A stretch of 64,000 bases of DNA from Vombatus ursinus (GCF_900497805.2 NW_020954585.1:46093789-46157788), one strand, 5' to 3'. Positions 50,191 through 61,524 are shown, counted from the stretch's first letter. The notes: a model not told the origin generated them from the sequence alone. Numbers and translations: made by a program.

Positions 50191-50703
50191 TTTTTTCCAT
50201 TTAACTGGAGACGTGGAAAAACCTTAGAACTGAAGTCATGTTTCCTTTCTCTAACATGTCAGCATGAAGAGGCGGAGAGGCCCAGAGCGGGAGGGCTGCT
50301 GATTTCTAAGTAGTGTAAGCAAATCCTGATTTCTGAGTAGTGTAAGCAAATCATGTCTCAGCAGCAAGGCAGCTCCAAAATGCTGACGAAGCCAGTTCCC
50401 AGTTCCCCTAAGCAACTGCAGCACTCCCCAGATTTCTGTCTAATTCAGCCCAGGGACTGGACACTCCACAAAGGATTCCCTAGTTTGGAATTTTTAAAGG
50501 CAAAACAGGCTATCTTCAATGCAGTTTTCATTTGCTCTTTAGGGAATATCTTCTGTTCTTGCTTTATTTATGCAAAAGCTAGGGAATATAGGGTCCAGTG
50601 CAAAAGGAGAAAATCTTAACTAAGGTAAGAAGGCAGAAACATCAAATTCCTACTGATCTTGAATAATTCCATAGACACATCTTTTTGGAAATATCTTAAT
50701 TTT
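50191..50703. other. Unique DNA containing a 27-bp tandem duplication
   Basis: No interspersed repeat recognised. The duplication at 50300-50353 is listed separately. Confidence 0.5.
50300..50353. repeat. 27-bp tandem duplication
   Basis: Units 50300-50326 and 50327-50353 agree at 25 of 27 positions; each contains GTAGTGTAAGCAAATC. Local slippage or a small duplication, apparently recent. Confidence 0.96.
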
Positions 50704-50985
50704 AGGACATCCAAGTGACACTGGATAGAGCACTAGTACTGGAGTCAGAGAGGGCTGAGTTCAAATCTGGCCTCAGATGCTTACTAGCAGTATCACCCTG
50801 GGCAAGTTATTTAACCTCTGTTTGCCTCAATTTCCTCATCTGTAAAATGACCATAATAGTAGCGCTTACCTCTCTCCCCCCCTCCCCAGGGTTGTTGTGA
50901 AGATCAAATGAAATAATACTTGTGAGTGCTTAGCACAGTATCTGGCACATAGTAAGTACTTATAGAAATGTTAGCTATTATTATT
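50704..50985 (+). repeat. MIR/Ther-like SINE, nearly full length
   Basis: AGTGACACTGGATAGAGCAC, ATCACCCTGGGCAAGTTATT, tail AGCACAGTATCTGGCACATA and GAAATGTTAGCTATTATTAT. Confidence 0.93.
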
Positions 50986-51091
50986 ATTAATTGATTTGCA
51001 ACCTTATACTATTTTAAAGTGAGAGATAAAGAAAAACTTCATTTCCTCCATCACTCAATCCTGGGTCCCTTTTGCTGACCATGTTTTAGAG

Positions 51092-51329
51092 CAGAGGATT
51101 TGGGGGTCCATAGATAGATTTAGGGGTGGGGAGGGGTGTTTATGACCTTGGATAGGATAAAAATTATTTCTTTATTTGCACTAACCTTTTGTTTCCTTTG
51201 TATTTATTTGTATTTGGTTTCCTATGTATTTTATTTTATGTAATTTAAAACATTATCCTGAGAAGCCTCCATAGGCTTCCCACCGCCTGCTAAACGAGTC
51301 CGTGATGCAGGGAAGGTTAAGAACTCCTG
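51092..51329 (+). mobile_element. hAT (Charlie-like) non-autonomous DNA transposon
   Basis: CAGAGGATTTGGGGGTCCAT to GGTTAAGAACTCCTG, the best-preserved end of this family here. Flanking octamers TTTTAGAG and CTTTAGCA match at 5 of 8 bases, a worn target duplication. Confidence 0.82.
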
Positions 51330-51424
51330 CTTTAGCATGTTTAAGGTGACACTAGCTAAGAACCAAAGGGAAAAGTTATAGTCCACAGAATAAGTAAAGC
51401 ACCTGTCCCTTGAATTAAAAATTG

Positions 51425-51600
51425 TGGAATTATAGTTTTAAAGGCTGGAAGGAACTAAGAAATAATCTAGTCCTAACTCCCTCATTTTAAAGTTGGGAAA
51501 ACTGAGACCCAGGGAAAGTTAAGTGACTCGTCCAATGCACACAGGTTCAAGTGGCAGATAGGATTCTCCTCCAGACATCAGGCCCTTTTTACTGTGTCAT
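51425..51600 (-). repeat. MIR-like SINE
   Basis: GGCTGGAAGGAACTAAGAAA, TTGGGAAAACTGAGACCCAG, AGTTAAGTGACTCGTCC. Confidence 0.82.
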
Positions 51601-51783
51601 CTTATGTTAGGCTGATGCCTTCTTTCCAGATTCATTTGGGTTCTTGGACCCATATTATCTGATCTATACAAATCTCCACCTGTCTGGGCTTGTAACACAA
51701 GCAGACCCTCGTGGGAAGGGCTTGCTGAGGCTGTGGGACCTACAGCCTAGAAGGATCCATACTATGGGTGTTATTTTCAATTT

Positions 51784-52130
51784 AATTCAACAAGCATTAA
51801 GTGCCTATTGAATGCCAAGGCACTGTGCTGAACTGAAAATGTATAAAAAAAAAAGTTTGAAACAAAATAGTCTGCATTTAGAAAACTTATTGAGGCTGGG
51901 GTGGAGATACATCATACATACACAGATAAGTAAACAGAAAGTTTATAGAAAGTTAATACAAAATATTTGGGGGTATAAAAACAGCTGAGAAGGGGCTTAG
52001 AAAAGTTTCCATGTAGGAGGAAGCCAAGTTTTGAAGGCAGATAGATATTCCATAAGGTGTCAGTGATGGGATATTTATTTCAGGCTCTTTGGGACAGCCT
52101 GTGCAAATGCCCCAAGGAGAGAGGTAGAGT
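51784..52130 (-). repeat. L2 3' region
   Basis: CAACAAGCATTAAGTGCCTA, AAGGCACTGTGCTGAACTGA, then diverged L2 to TGGGACAGCCTGTGCAAATG. Confidence 0.78.
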
Positions 52131-52690
52131 GTTCTGTCATTTATTCCAAAAGTTGGAAGGGGCCCCAGGTGATAAGAAACAGCTTCAGGAAGTGCCTGAA
52201 GATGGAAGAGATCATGCCTAGAAAAAAAGCATCAGACATTAGAACCCCTGTGCCTCAGTTGCTAATGGGGACTGTCTGCCAGGCCTGTTCCTGGTCTCCC
52301 TCTGCCTTCTCCAGTGGCTCCCCTAGATAAGAGCCAGAAGGGCCCAGAGAAGGGAACAATTAACCTGTTGCCCTTCTGCAGCCCCAATTGTACTTAACAG
52401 TTACAATTCTGGAACACTGTTAGTCATCTCAGATGCTGTGGTCAAGTTACACCAGCTTTCCTCCTTTGAAACATTAATTTATCAAGCCCTTTCAGGAGGC
52501 TAATTTTAGCCAATGTATAATGTTCAATTCCAGGCCATATTTTTGCTGCAGTCAGCTGCCATTCCCCCAGGGGAGAATGAAATGAGCCAGGTGCCACCTA
52601 AAATGGAGGAAAGGTAACCTTCAAATTGGACAGTGTAGAAACCCACTTTTGCTTGGGAGTGTGGAAGAAACTGCTGGTTTTCTGGGCTCT
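52131..52690. promoter_or_regulatory. Repeat-free block, candidate conserved non-coding element
   Basis: Core 52380-52640 without repeats: GGAACACTGTTAGTCATCTC, ACATTAATTTATCAAGCCCT, TAATTTTAGCCAATGTATAA, CATATTTTTGCTGCAGTCAG. The mix of AT motifs and lack of frames resemble distal regulatory DNA. Confidence 0.42.
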
Positions 52691-53016
52691 ATATGGGCTT
52701 TCTGATTTTAGCTATGGATGCTGAGGCCTTTGGGTGGGTAGGGTATCATTCTATATCTAACAGGTTCAGCTGTAAATCCCCTCAGACCCAGGAGCTTAGG
52801 AAAAACCTTTCTTTATTTCCTGCCTACAGAGCAGCTCCTTCTTCCCACTGCCTTTGGTATCTCAGTTTTTCAGTAATGGACAAAAACTAACTTCAGCCTC
52901 CAGGGAGAAAGACAGAAAAGAAAAAAAAAAATCCTGATATTTCCCTCCCAGATAAGGAGATAAGAAACCAGTTATTAAGCAGAAAGCAGTTGGGAACCTC
53001 CTCACCAATAAGGAAA
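52691..53016. other. Unique DNA, no gene seen
   Basis: No repeat recognised; no coding signal. Confidence 0.4.
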
Positions 53017-53212
53017 TGGTACTCAGTACATAGTAGGCACCTAATAAATGCTTGTTGATTGGTTGTTTTCAAACAGCTTTATTCCTTTGATGTTACATTT
53101 TAGGAGTTCACTTTAGAGAGTTACAGATCTTATATCTGAAAGGTCTGTTCAGATGCCATTAGAATGTAAACTCCTTGAGGTCAGGGAGTGTTTCTTTGTA
53201 TCCCCAGCAACA
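53017..53212 (+). repeat. Two partial L2 3' ends
   Basis: CATAGTAGGCACCTAATAAA then TGCTTGTTGATTGG (53030-53064), and TTAGAATGTAAACTCCTTGA to GTATCCCCAGC (53159-53209). Confidence 0.8.
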
Positions 53213-53264
53213 ATCCCTGTTGAAGCTCATCCTTGAAAAAGAGCTGAAAAAATGCACCTCTTTT

Positions 53265-53445
53265 TTTCTTTTTAGCAATGGATAACTATGAGTGTGGAAG
53301 ACTGGGTGATGTGTTGGTTGGATTGGAGAGGCATCCTTATTTTTTGTTACAAAGGATGACTTTATGGAGAACTGAGGGTGAGGCATATATTTGAAAATGA
53401 AATTGATGTCAAAACAAACGACGTCAAACATTTTTTAAGGTAAAA
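53265..53445 (+). repeat. L1 3' terminus
   Basis: GTTACAAAGGATGACTTTAT, ATATTTGAAAATGAAATTGA resemble the L1 end at 57180-57425 (ATATTTGAAAATGACAGTGA). Confidence 0.6.
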
Positions 53446-53499
53446 TGTTGAATTGTTGGGTTGAAAGGGACCTTATTTGCTCAGAGTCTTCTTAAAACA

Positions 53500-53935
53500 A
53501 TATTGCTGTTACTATAAACAATGTTTTCTTGGTTCTTCTCATTTCGCTCTTCATTATTTCGTTCAAGTGTTTTGACTATTAGAAATACCTAAATTAACTA
53601 TAAAGGACATGCGAAGAAAGACTCTATCTGTATCTAGAGAAAGAACTGATGAATAGAAGTATGTATAGAACAAGCTTACATATATATACGTGTGTATCTA
53701 TCTATCTATCTATCTATACCTATTTGTGTCTAATGGTAGCCATCTCTAGGGTGGAGGGAGGGGAGAAAGGGGAAAAAAAAGGGGAAAAGAAAGTTACATA
53801 ATAACTTCATTATATATTTAAAAGGAAAAGCAAGTTGTACATAATAGATTTGCAGTTTCATGTGCAATCATCTTTTTTATTGTGCTGTGTTATGAAAATG
53901 TTTGTTTTATTCCATAAATTAAAAAAAAAATTGAC
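53500..53935 (+). repeat. L1 3' untranslated region
   Basis: TCTAGAGAAAGAACTGATGA, AAGTTACATAATAACTTCAT, GTGCTGTGTTATGAAAATGT and a TTCCATAAATT end are marsupial L1 3' blocks. A short (ATCT)n lies at 53695-53716. The first 80 bases may be a separate antisense piece. Confidence 0.65.
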
Positions 53936-54296
53936 CGGGACCTCAAAAAGGCATAGCGTCCATATACTGTGAGCCTCCTCATGCCACATACTCTTTCTAC
54001 TCCAGCCTTACAAGACCTGTCTTTGTGTAGCCTCTTACTTTTTTACTTTTTTTAAAAAATGCTCTGAATTGGCAGTTGAGGCACCAGTTGTTTTGTTTTA
54101 GTCACACCGTTTCCTTAGACTGTGCACTTCAGGAAAGCATTGAGGTTGTCTTTGTCTTAGGATTGATTAAGATGAGCCTGGCTCATTTCAGGATGAGTTT
54201 CTGGGGCTTGATGACAGCTTTCCCCTTCTCCATATTCCAAGGGAATGGTGTTGTCACTGAGTGTCCAGGATGTGACAGGGCAAGTAACTGCCTCCC
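53936..54296. other. Unique DNA, no gene seen
   Basis: 54060-54290 is repeat-free. A 197-codon plus-strand frame (54076-54669) starts here but most of it is the adjacent microsatellite read in frame, so it is not called as a gene. Confidence 0.45.
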
Positions 54297-54575
54297 TTGT
54301 ATGTGTGTATATATCTGTGTGTTATGTGTGTATATATACACACACACACATGTACACACATGTACATATGTGCAATATAAATATACACATACACATGTAC
54401 ACATACGTAGATACAACACAATGCATGCACGCATAGACGTGCGCACATACAAGCACACAATGCACACGTCGTGTACAGGACGTGTGTGTATTCACATATG
54501 TGCATTACACAGTATACAAATGTACGTGCACATATACAACATGCATGTGTACATATACAATAACACACATATATG
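54297..54575. repeat. Long TG/CA/TA alternating microsatellite
   Basis: Compound runs of TGTGTA, ACACAC, ACATAC and GTGTAC with few breaks over about 280 bp. Mostly alternating purine-pyrimidine. Frames here read as Cys/Tyr/His/Thr-rich artefacts. Confidence 0.95.
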
Positions 54576-54589
54576 TTATCCATGGTATA

Positions 54590-54795
54590 CTATAATGTGT
54601 AGAGAACTGGAATTCTATGTCAGGAAGACTAGATTCAAATCCCGTATGTTCTGTGTGCTGACTGTATGACCATCATTTAGCCTTTCAGTGTCTTAGGCTA
54701 CTCTTAAGACTATAAATTGCTGAGCAGATACTGATCTGCATTGTTAGAAGGAATTTCCTCCCTTAGAGTTTCCTTATGTTAAAGAAGTCACAAGT
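54590..54795 (+). repeat. SINE with unusual tail, copy 2
   Basis: GAACTGGAATTCTATGTCAG, GACTATAAATTGCTGAGCAG, ATACTGATCTGCATTGTTAG and AGGAATTTCCTCCCTTAGAG: the same tail layout as 8800-9000. Confidence 0.68.
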
Positions 54796-54819
54796 CCAGT
54801 CCAAAATGTACGGAGGATC

Positions 54820-55255
54820 TGAATTAGAGCTGGAAAAGGCTTTGGAGGTTACTTAATCCTACTCTGTCCCTTAAAAAACAAAAACAAAAACAAAAACACA
54901 ACCAAAAAAACCCACAAATTTTTTTTGATATCTTTTGTCTAAACGTTGCCTAAATTTCCCTCTTTCTCCCCACTCCCAGAGAGCCATTCCATATAACAAA
55001 TGATTTTTTAAAAGAAGAAAAAGAAGAGAAAAAAAAATCAGTGAAACCTATCAGCAAGTGGCAGAAATTTGAAAATGTATGTAGTTTTCCACAGCTGTGG
55101 ACCTCCCATCTCAGCAAAGGAATAGTGCCTCCCACTGCCTCCTTTGGAAATCAAAGAGCTTTTAGGTCCAGTGTAGGATTTTCCCAAGGTTAAACAGCTA
55201 GTTAGAGGCCGATTTGGGGCCTAAATCTAGGTCTTCTGGCTGCTAGATCTTTCCA
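54820..55255 (-). repeat. MIR-like SINE split by an L1 fragment
   Basis: TTAGAGCTGGAAAAGGCTTT before, TTTTCCCAAGGTTAAACAGC and TTAGAGGCCGATTTGGGGCC after. Confidence 0.7.
54880..55162 (-). repeat. L1 3' part nested in the SINE
   Basis: TTTGATATCTTTTGTCTAAA, AGAGCCATTCCATATAACAA, CAGTGAAACCTATCAGC, CAGCTGTGGACCTCCC. The same blocks are at 62045-62285, and related ones at 7640. Confidence 0.68.
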
Positions 55256-56587
55256 TGAATTGAATGTAAGCTTTCTGAGGGCAGCGTATGACACATCGAA
55301 GACAATGTGTGTTGATTTATGAATAAAGGATCTTCTTATTAAGTAGAGTGATGCCCCAAAACAGACATGTAAAATCTCCAGAACGCTACCAATTCTCCTT
55401 AGGGTCTTTTCCAGGGACTGAAAACCTCTGAAATGAGTGCCAAGTGGTGTCAATCAGGTGGCCTATCACAAAGGGAAGAAGATGTGGCTCCTCCCACCTA
55501 TTTGTTCATTGCCACATTCATGCTTCTTTAGGGAGTGAGGTTTACAGGCAGAGTATCACAGGAGAGTATCAAAGTGAGTCTCTGGAGACACAGACCTGCC
55601 AAGTGCCCATTCAGAAAAGCTGGCAAAGGTGTAAGGTGGCACCCACTAGACGGGAGTATTGGAGCCAAACTGTTTCGCTCACACGTTGGCAAGCCCAGGA
55701 TCTCCAACACAATCCTTACCAGGGTCAGGCCCTTTTGTAGTGTTGGGGAGGGGGTGGTGGTCAAAGGCCAGGAGGAGCTGGTTTTCCATTAGAGGTGGAA
55801 TGAGTGCCCTGTGATGAGACTGTCAGATCCTTGATTCCCCTCCACAGCTATTCTTGTCCCTCAAACTTTTGCAGCTGTCTTCTCATGCTAGGCCTGACCT
55901 CAGCAGGAGAATGGGGTTGGAGAGGATGGTGTAGGGGAGGGAAGAACATCCGCATTCAGATAGCTCAGAAGAGCTCTGCTCTGGCTGACCTTTGACAAGC
56001 TTTTTTAATTTAACGGCACCACCTGTTATGGGTAGCAATGCTTCCACCACTACCTCCCATCTCCTGCTTACCCTGGGTAGTATCAAATATGCCCATAGGT
56101 AAGGGAAAACTGTCCAGATAGCACATGACGTTCTAGTGGGAACACACTAGGTCTCCACTGCCTTCCCTTCCACCCTGATACCTAATTCATTGTGTCAGAT
56201 GGGAAAATGAAGATAGGAAAGAGGAAAAGTTAAGAACAAGAAAGTATGACATAGCAAAGGATTTAGGAATGCTACCATACAAGGCTCTAGGTGTTAGCAG
56301 GATAAGCTAGTCAGGAAGGGGGCCCAGACTGAGAGCTGGCCAGGGGTCTAGGTACCAGCCCAGCAAGTTGGGTACTGAGGGCTTTGTGGATGCTGGAGGC
56401 CAAATGTTTGCTCAAGGCAGATGATAAGGGATTCTGTGGGTCAAAAGAAGTTTAAAGGTCTGGGAACTAGGGGTAGGGGTGGTCAAAGTTAAGCCTGATG
56501 AGAAGGCCTAACTAGATCTCATGGGCCATGACAGGCAAGGGCCTGAAAGTCAGCAAGTCAGGCAGACCAAGACAATGACACTATCAA
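55256..56587. other. Mostly unique DNA, no supported gene
   Basis: A short L2-like end at 55256-55330, then about 1.2 kb without recognised repeats. Overlapping frames of 63-98 codons on both strands at 55444-56086; none recognised. Confidence 0.4.
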
Positions 56588-56876
56588 CTGGAATAATAAG
56601 AATAGCTAGCATTAATATAGCACTTGGTTTGAAAAGTATTTTATACGTGTGATCTATTTGATCTTCCCAACAGCTATGTAAGGTAGGTGCTATTATTATC
56701 CCCATTTCACGGAAAAGGTGGAAGGAGGAAACTGAGGCTGAAAAAGGTAAAGCGTTTTGCCCAAGGTCACATATACATATGCATGTGCTGCCGCTGCTGC
56801 TAGATGGTCAGTGGGTAGAATGCTGGAGGAAGGTTCTTCTTTCCAAGTCCATCACTCTATCCACTGAACCATGTGA
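56588..56876 (-). repeat. MIR/Ther-like SINE with internal replacement
   Basis: TAGCTAGCATTAATATAGCA, GGTAGGTGCTATTATTATCC and TTGCCCAAGGTCACA to 56769, then an unrelated CA/TA and GCTGCT-like stretch to about 56845, then the SINE end (CATCACTCTATCCACTGAAC). Confidence 0.82.
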
Positions 56877-56961
56877 CAGCAGCAGCAGCAGCACACACAC
56901 ACACATATACATATGTATATGCATATGTATATGTGTGTGTGTATGGAGAGAGAGAGAGAGA
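56877..56961. repeat. Compound AGC-AC-AT-GT-GA microsatellite with a perfect hairpin
   Basis: AGC units, then (AC)n, TATA/CATA, (GT)n and (GA)n. Arms 56895-56915 and 56922-56942 are perfect 21-bp inverse complements around a 6-bp loop. Confidence 0.96.
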
Positions 56962-57179
56962 GTTTACTTGCTAGAGGAGTTCATTCTGTCTATCTGGGTA
57001 GGTAGGAAGTAGGAAGTAGTCCCAGTAGAGAAGGTGGCTCTGGACCTACAAATGTATGAGGAAAGAGAGTGTGTCTAAATAAAGAGACCAGTGACATCAG
57101 ATAGGATCCTGATGAATGATGAAATAGAAAGTGAATGCTATGTTAAAGATGACCAAACTTAGCCCTAGAAAAGACTTGA
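56962..57179. other. Unique DNA, no gene seen
   Basis: No repeat recognised except a short GTAGGAA duplication at about 57000-57018. Confidence 0.4.
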
Positions 57180-57425
57180 AAAAAAAAATGCATATTCTTC
57201 CCTCCTTTACAAAGGTGTGGGGGGAACTATGGGTGTGGCTGATTGCATATACTATCTCACTCAGTTTATCTGTGAGCTGGTTTCCCTGAACAACTTGGTC
57301 TGTCTTTCCGTATTATTTGTTACAGGAGATAGTTGGCTGAGTAGGGAAGAGGGTAGGGATATATTTGAAAATGACAGTGATATAAAACCAAAAGATATCA
57401 ATAAAAATATTTTAAAAGATTTGGA
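57180..57425 (+). repeat. L1 3' terminus
   Basis: TCTGTGAGCTGGTTTCCCTG, GTTACAGGAGATAGTTGGCT, GGGTAGGGATATATTTGAAA, ending AAAAGATATCAATAAAAATA: a marsupial L1 3' end. Confidence 0.75.
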
Positions 57426-58689
57426 CCCTATTCAGGATTTTTCTAATCATTAGGATGAGATCAAAGTTTACATTTATATTAGGGTTAAAAAAATAATTTG
57501 CTGAGTAAATTAGTAATGGAAACATGATTTCAAGGGAGGAAGTGTTTAAATTCTGAATACACAGTTTGTTTTATCAAGAATAAACTTCAGCAAGCATTTT
57601 AGAAGTGCCTTTGAAGCATAATGAAAATTCCAGTTCTGCATGTCGAAGGACCTCTACTAGGCAACACTTTATGAGTATGTTTCTGTCCTGTGTATACTTG
57701 AAGGTAACAAAGCTGCATTTCTTTAAAAATATTTCAAAATCTAGTCTTTCAGTGACCTCTCCCCAATGTCTGAAATTAGTGAGCTTTTTACCCTACAAGG
57801 AATAGAGACAAAGGGAGAAGGAGACGAGAGGGGAAGGAGGGAAAGACTTGAGGGTGATCAATGGAAATAAAGAGAAAAGATTAAGAGTTGGTTTGATCTC
57901 TTTGGGACTGCTGGTCTTCCTTGTAGTTTTCTTTGGAAAAAGATGGGGACACACCTGGCTGAGTCCATCCTGCTGTCTAACAGTGGGTAGCAAGCAGAGC
58001 CAGGTGATGGGAAGACCTCTGCCTGTTGACAGTTAGGTGGGATTACTTGGAGGAGTTATTAATAGATTATTTGAGTACTTCACTATCTGCAGTGGAGGCC
58101 TGTGGCAGCTGCTTTCCCCCCACCCCCATTAAAGGCTTAAAAGCACTGTGAACCAAGATCAATAAACCCATGTAGAACCAGAGGAGTTAAGGGTACTTGG
58201 CCATTTTATTTCTCCAACAGACCCTCAGCCTTCTGTTTGACAGGCTGCAATGTAAGGAAAAGTATTTGTCCAGTCCTAACCTGTGGTCTCCACAGATCCA
58301 CTGGCAAGACCTTAGATGGCAATTTTCTTTCCTTTTCATTGCAGAGTGCGTTGGGTTCACTTTGGGGTGGACTAGGGGGCCCGGTGGGGGAGGCTAATAG
58401 GGCCCTTGGCAATGGCAGCAGGTACTCAGACTTCCTCTCTCTCTGTTCACCTGCTGTTGCTAAATTTTCTTCACCCTTGGCCCTTGCATGGATGGGGGGC
58501 CAGAGCTGTCTAGTGCCAGCTGGAGGTAAACTGCTAGAAGGTGAAATGTGTCTGCTGAACCAGCCACTCTGGGATACCATTTGTTAAGAAGAAAAAAAAA
58601 AAAACTTTCTGTGTTTCTTGAAATGAAGAATCAGTTGGTCTGGATATGGGATCTGCAGACCCAAACATTCCTTGGAACTGTAGTTTGTG
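57426..58689. other. Unique DNA, no supported gene
   Basis: About 1.25 kb without recognised repeats. Frames of 116-124 codons overlap at 58206-58587 on opposite strands, without domains. Nothing is called as a gene. Confidence 0.4.
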
Positions 58690-58785
58690 CCTGCATCTAT
58701 CTTTTTATCCTTATACATAAAGCCTAGCTCAGTCCTTTTTACAGTAAGCATTTAATAAATGCTTTTTTGGATTGAATTTAATTCC
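58690..58785 (+). repeat. L2 3' end
   Basis: TTACAGTAAGCATTTAATAA then ATGCTTTTTTGGATTGAAT; worn. Confidence 0.7.
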
Positions 58786-59589
58786 TATAATACACCCAAG
58801 CCAAATTGCCTGGAAGTATTACCATGATGAGAGCAATCCCGAGTTTTAGCTTCTAGAGAGAATTGAGAAGTAAAATGAATTTGGAAAAATAGCTTGGAAT
58901 CAATTCCTTAGCAACCAAATGAATGCCTCTGAACTGACTTAGAATTCTTATGTATCCAAAATCCAAATGTGTCACAAAGATGGATCAATAAAAATATAGA
59001 AGTTTGAGGTACTACAAATAGAATTTAAAATGCTGGACAAATTTTAAAAATTTAGATTGTTAAAAAGATTTTTTAATGATATTTTTATTTATTTTTGCTG
59101 TTTTATCTTAACTCAAAGTTATATGAAATAGACTCGGTGGAGGGCATTCATAAGCTTGTACACATCAACAGTGATGATTCCTGTACAAGAAAGGAGGACC
59201 ATGGCCTCCATTACACTGAGGAGGGCCTCAGTGGTTGGTTTATGGAAGTAAATGGATATGGAGGCAGGGATGGTAGCAGTTGTAAGCGGCACCATTTGGA
59301 AGAAGTATCCACACTAATGAGATCACACGCCTAAGTATTGAAAAATTAACTGGTGCCGGGAAAGGTAGGTTAAAGTGTAATACCTGTAGTCATATGCTAG
59401 GTTAGATTACAGAGCAAGAATTGGGAAAGACCATTAGAACCACAGCCAAAGAGAGAAAGCTAAGCCTGACCCCTTTTTCTGTAATGTGCTACCTCTTCAG
59501 CCACTTAATTCAAACAAGTATTTATTTTTTAAATTAAATTTCTATGAATATGTTTTACATCACTTAAATTTCCTTCTGTAATAATAAAC
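58786..59589. other. Unique DNA, no supported gene
   Basis: No repeat recognised with confidence. A 79-codon frame at 59095-59334 has no domain that I recognise. Confidence 0.4.
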
Positions 59590-60355
59590 TACTTGACCAT
59601 GTCACTCTGCCCCTTTATTCAACACACTCCAATTCCTTCCTGTCACCTCCAGGATCAAATACAAAATCTGCTATTTGTTGTTCAAAGCCCTTTAAAACCT
59701 ATCAACCCCTCCTCTACCTTTCCAGGCTTCTTACACCTTATACCCCTCCAACCCAACTTACTTTAGCTTCCTGGGCTCTCGGCATTTTTGCTGGTTGATC
59801 CCCATGCCAGCAATGCTCTCCCTCCTCATGTCTTCCTGTAAGTTTCTCTGGCTTCCTTCCTGTCCCAGGTAAAATTCCACCTTTCACAGGAAATCCTTCC
59901 CACTGCCCCTTAATTCTAATGCCTTAGGGCAGGTAAGTGGCACAGTGGATAGAGCACTGGAGTCCAGAAGACTCATCTTCCTCTGTTCAAATCCAGTCTC
60001 TGACTCTTATTGGTTGTGTGACCCTGGGCAAGTCATTTTACCCTTTTTGCCTCAGTTTCTTCATCTGTAAAATGAGCTGGAGAAGGAAATAACAAACCAT
60101 TCCAGTATTTCTGTCAAAAAAAACCCAAATGGGGTCATGAAGAGCTGGACACTACTTTAAAAAAGTTACTGACAATTCTAATGCCTCTCTGTTGATTCTC
60201 TACCCTGTCTAGCTTTTTTGTCCATAGCTGTTTGAGTGTTGTGTTAGAATATGAGCTCCCCAACAGCAGGGACTGTCTTTTGCCTTTCTTTGTGTCTCCA
60301 GAACTTAACATAGTGCCTGGCTCATAGTAGGCACTTCATAAATGTTTATTGGCTG
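59590..60355 (+). repeat. L2 LINE 3' region interrupted by MAR1
   Basis: GACCATGTCACTCTGCCCCT, TCAAATACAAAATCTGCTAT, AGGAAATCCTTCCCACTGCC, AGTGCCTGGCTCATAGTAGG. The two halves join at the duplicated target AATTCTAATGCCT. Confidence 0.92.
59925..60173 (+). repeat. MAR1-type SINE with target-site duplication
   Basis: GGTAAGTGGCACAGTGGATA to CATGAAGAGCTGGACACTAC with MAR1 tail. AATTCTAATGCCT at 59912-59924 and 60174-60186. Confidence 0.96.
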
Positions 60356-60357
60356 AC

Positions 60358-60565
60358 TACCTTTATACAGAACTTTATGGTTTGTAAAGCACTTTAGACT
60401 TTCTAGCATTTTAAGCATTTATTTAGCCTCACAACAACCTTGGGAGGTAGATGCCATTATTATCCCCATTTTACTGATGAGGAAATCAAGATACACAGTG
60501 GTTACGTGATTTGCCCAGGGTCACACAGCTAGTAAGTATCTGAGGCCATATTTGAACTCAGGCCT
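60358..60565 (-). repeat. MIR/Ther-like SINE
   Basis: AACAACCTTGGGAGGTAGAT, TATCCCCATTTTACTGATGA, GATTTGCCCAGGGTCACACA. Confidence 0.92.
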
Positions 60566-60689
60566 GAAAACATATTCAATTTTCCTGATCTGTGGATCCC
60601 TCACCTTTATGCGCATGGACACATAAATGTCTGCATATATGTATATACATACCCGTGTACTTTGTTTTTATTTAGTGCAGTCCGTGATG

Positions 60690-61085
60690 CATCTTTCCAC
60701 TAGAATGTAAACCCCTTGAGGGCCCCACATAGTACCTGGTGTATAGGAGGTACCTAATAGGTGCTTATTGGATTGAATTGAATTGAGGAAACCCATCCGA
60801 CTCCAAAGAAATAGATAATGATATCTATGATATCTCCACCCCAAATCAAAAGATACAGAGTGGTTTCTGTTGACATTTAAGGGTCACTCATCTAGAAATT
60901 GTTAGTACTTGGTCCAATGTTCATGAAAATGTCATTTTAAAAGGTAAATTCAAAACGACGGAGACTTTTCCAGAGGATTATGTATTCTTTCTCCTAGATT
61001 CTGACAGCATGTAAACTACCTGACAGGAGGGACTATTTTGTTTTTGTCTTTGTATTCGCAAGAGCCTGCACATTGATTGATTAAT
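60690..61085 (+). repeat. Two partial L2 3' ends
   Basis: Copy one 60690-60788 (CTAGAATGTAAACCCCTTGA, AGGTGCTTATTGGATTGAAT). Copy two 61008-61085 (CTACCTGACAGGAGGGACTA, GTCTTTGTATTCGC). Unique DNA lies between them. Confidence 0.75.
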
Positions 61086-61524
61086 CATCTATGGGTGCCT
61101 CGCAATAATTTTCAAACATCTATTCCTAATGCTTCACCATGTCCCATGGATGATCTTGCCTTCCTGAAGGTTTACTCCAGCAGTTCACCAGCCCTAGCAG
61201 GGGCCACTAAGTGGGAAAGGCTTTGAATACAGGCCTAGAAACATATTTCTGGTTTTGGCCTAAGGTTCAGCCTTCAACAAGCTAAAAGAACCCTAAAAAG
61301 GGTTACCCCAGGGGATGAATTTTGGCAGTCACAGCCCCTTATGAAGGCCATTCAATAAGACCTGAAGACTTTCCCACCTGGATGGCAAGAGGTGAGTTTG
61401 GAGACTAGATTTTACCCACTGAGGAAACATCAGTCTTTGGTGTTTGAAATACTTTCCAAACACCTACATTTCTACTGTTCCACCTCCTTATTGTGTTTCT
61501 TTTTAAAAAATCATCTATTAACCA
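61086..61524. other. Unclassified DNA, no gene seen
   Basis: No repeat recognised with confidence; no coding signal. Confidence 0.38.

Noticed and set aside
54076-54669. 197-codon plus-strand frame as a gene
   Set aside because: Two thirds of it is a TG/CA/TA microsatellite read in frame, giving Cys, Tyr, His and Thr runs. No domain and no splice context.
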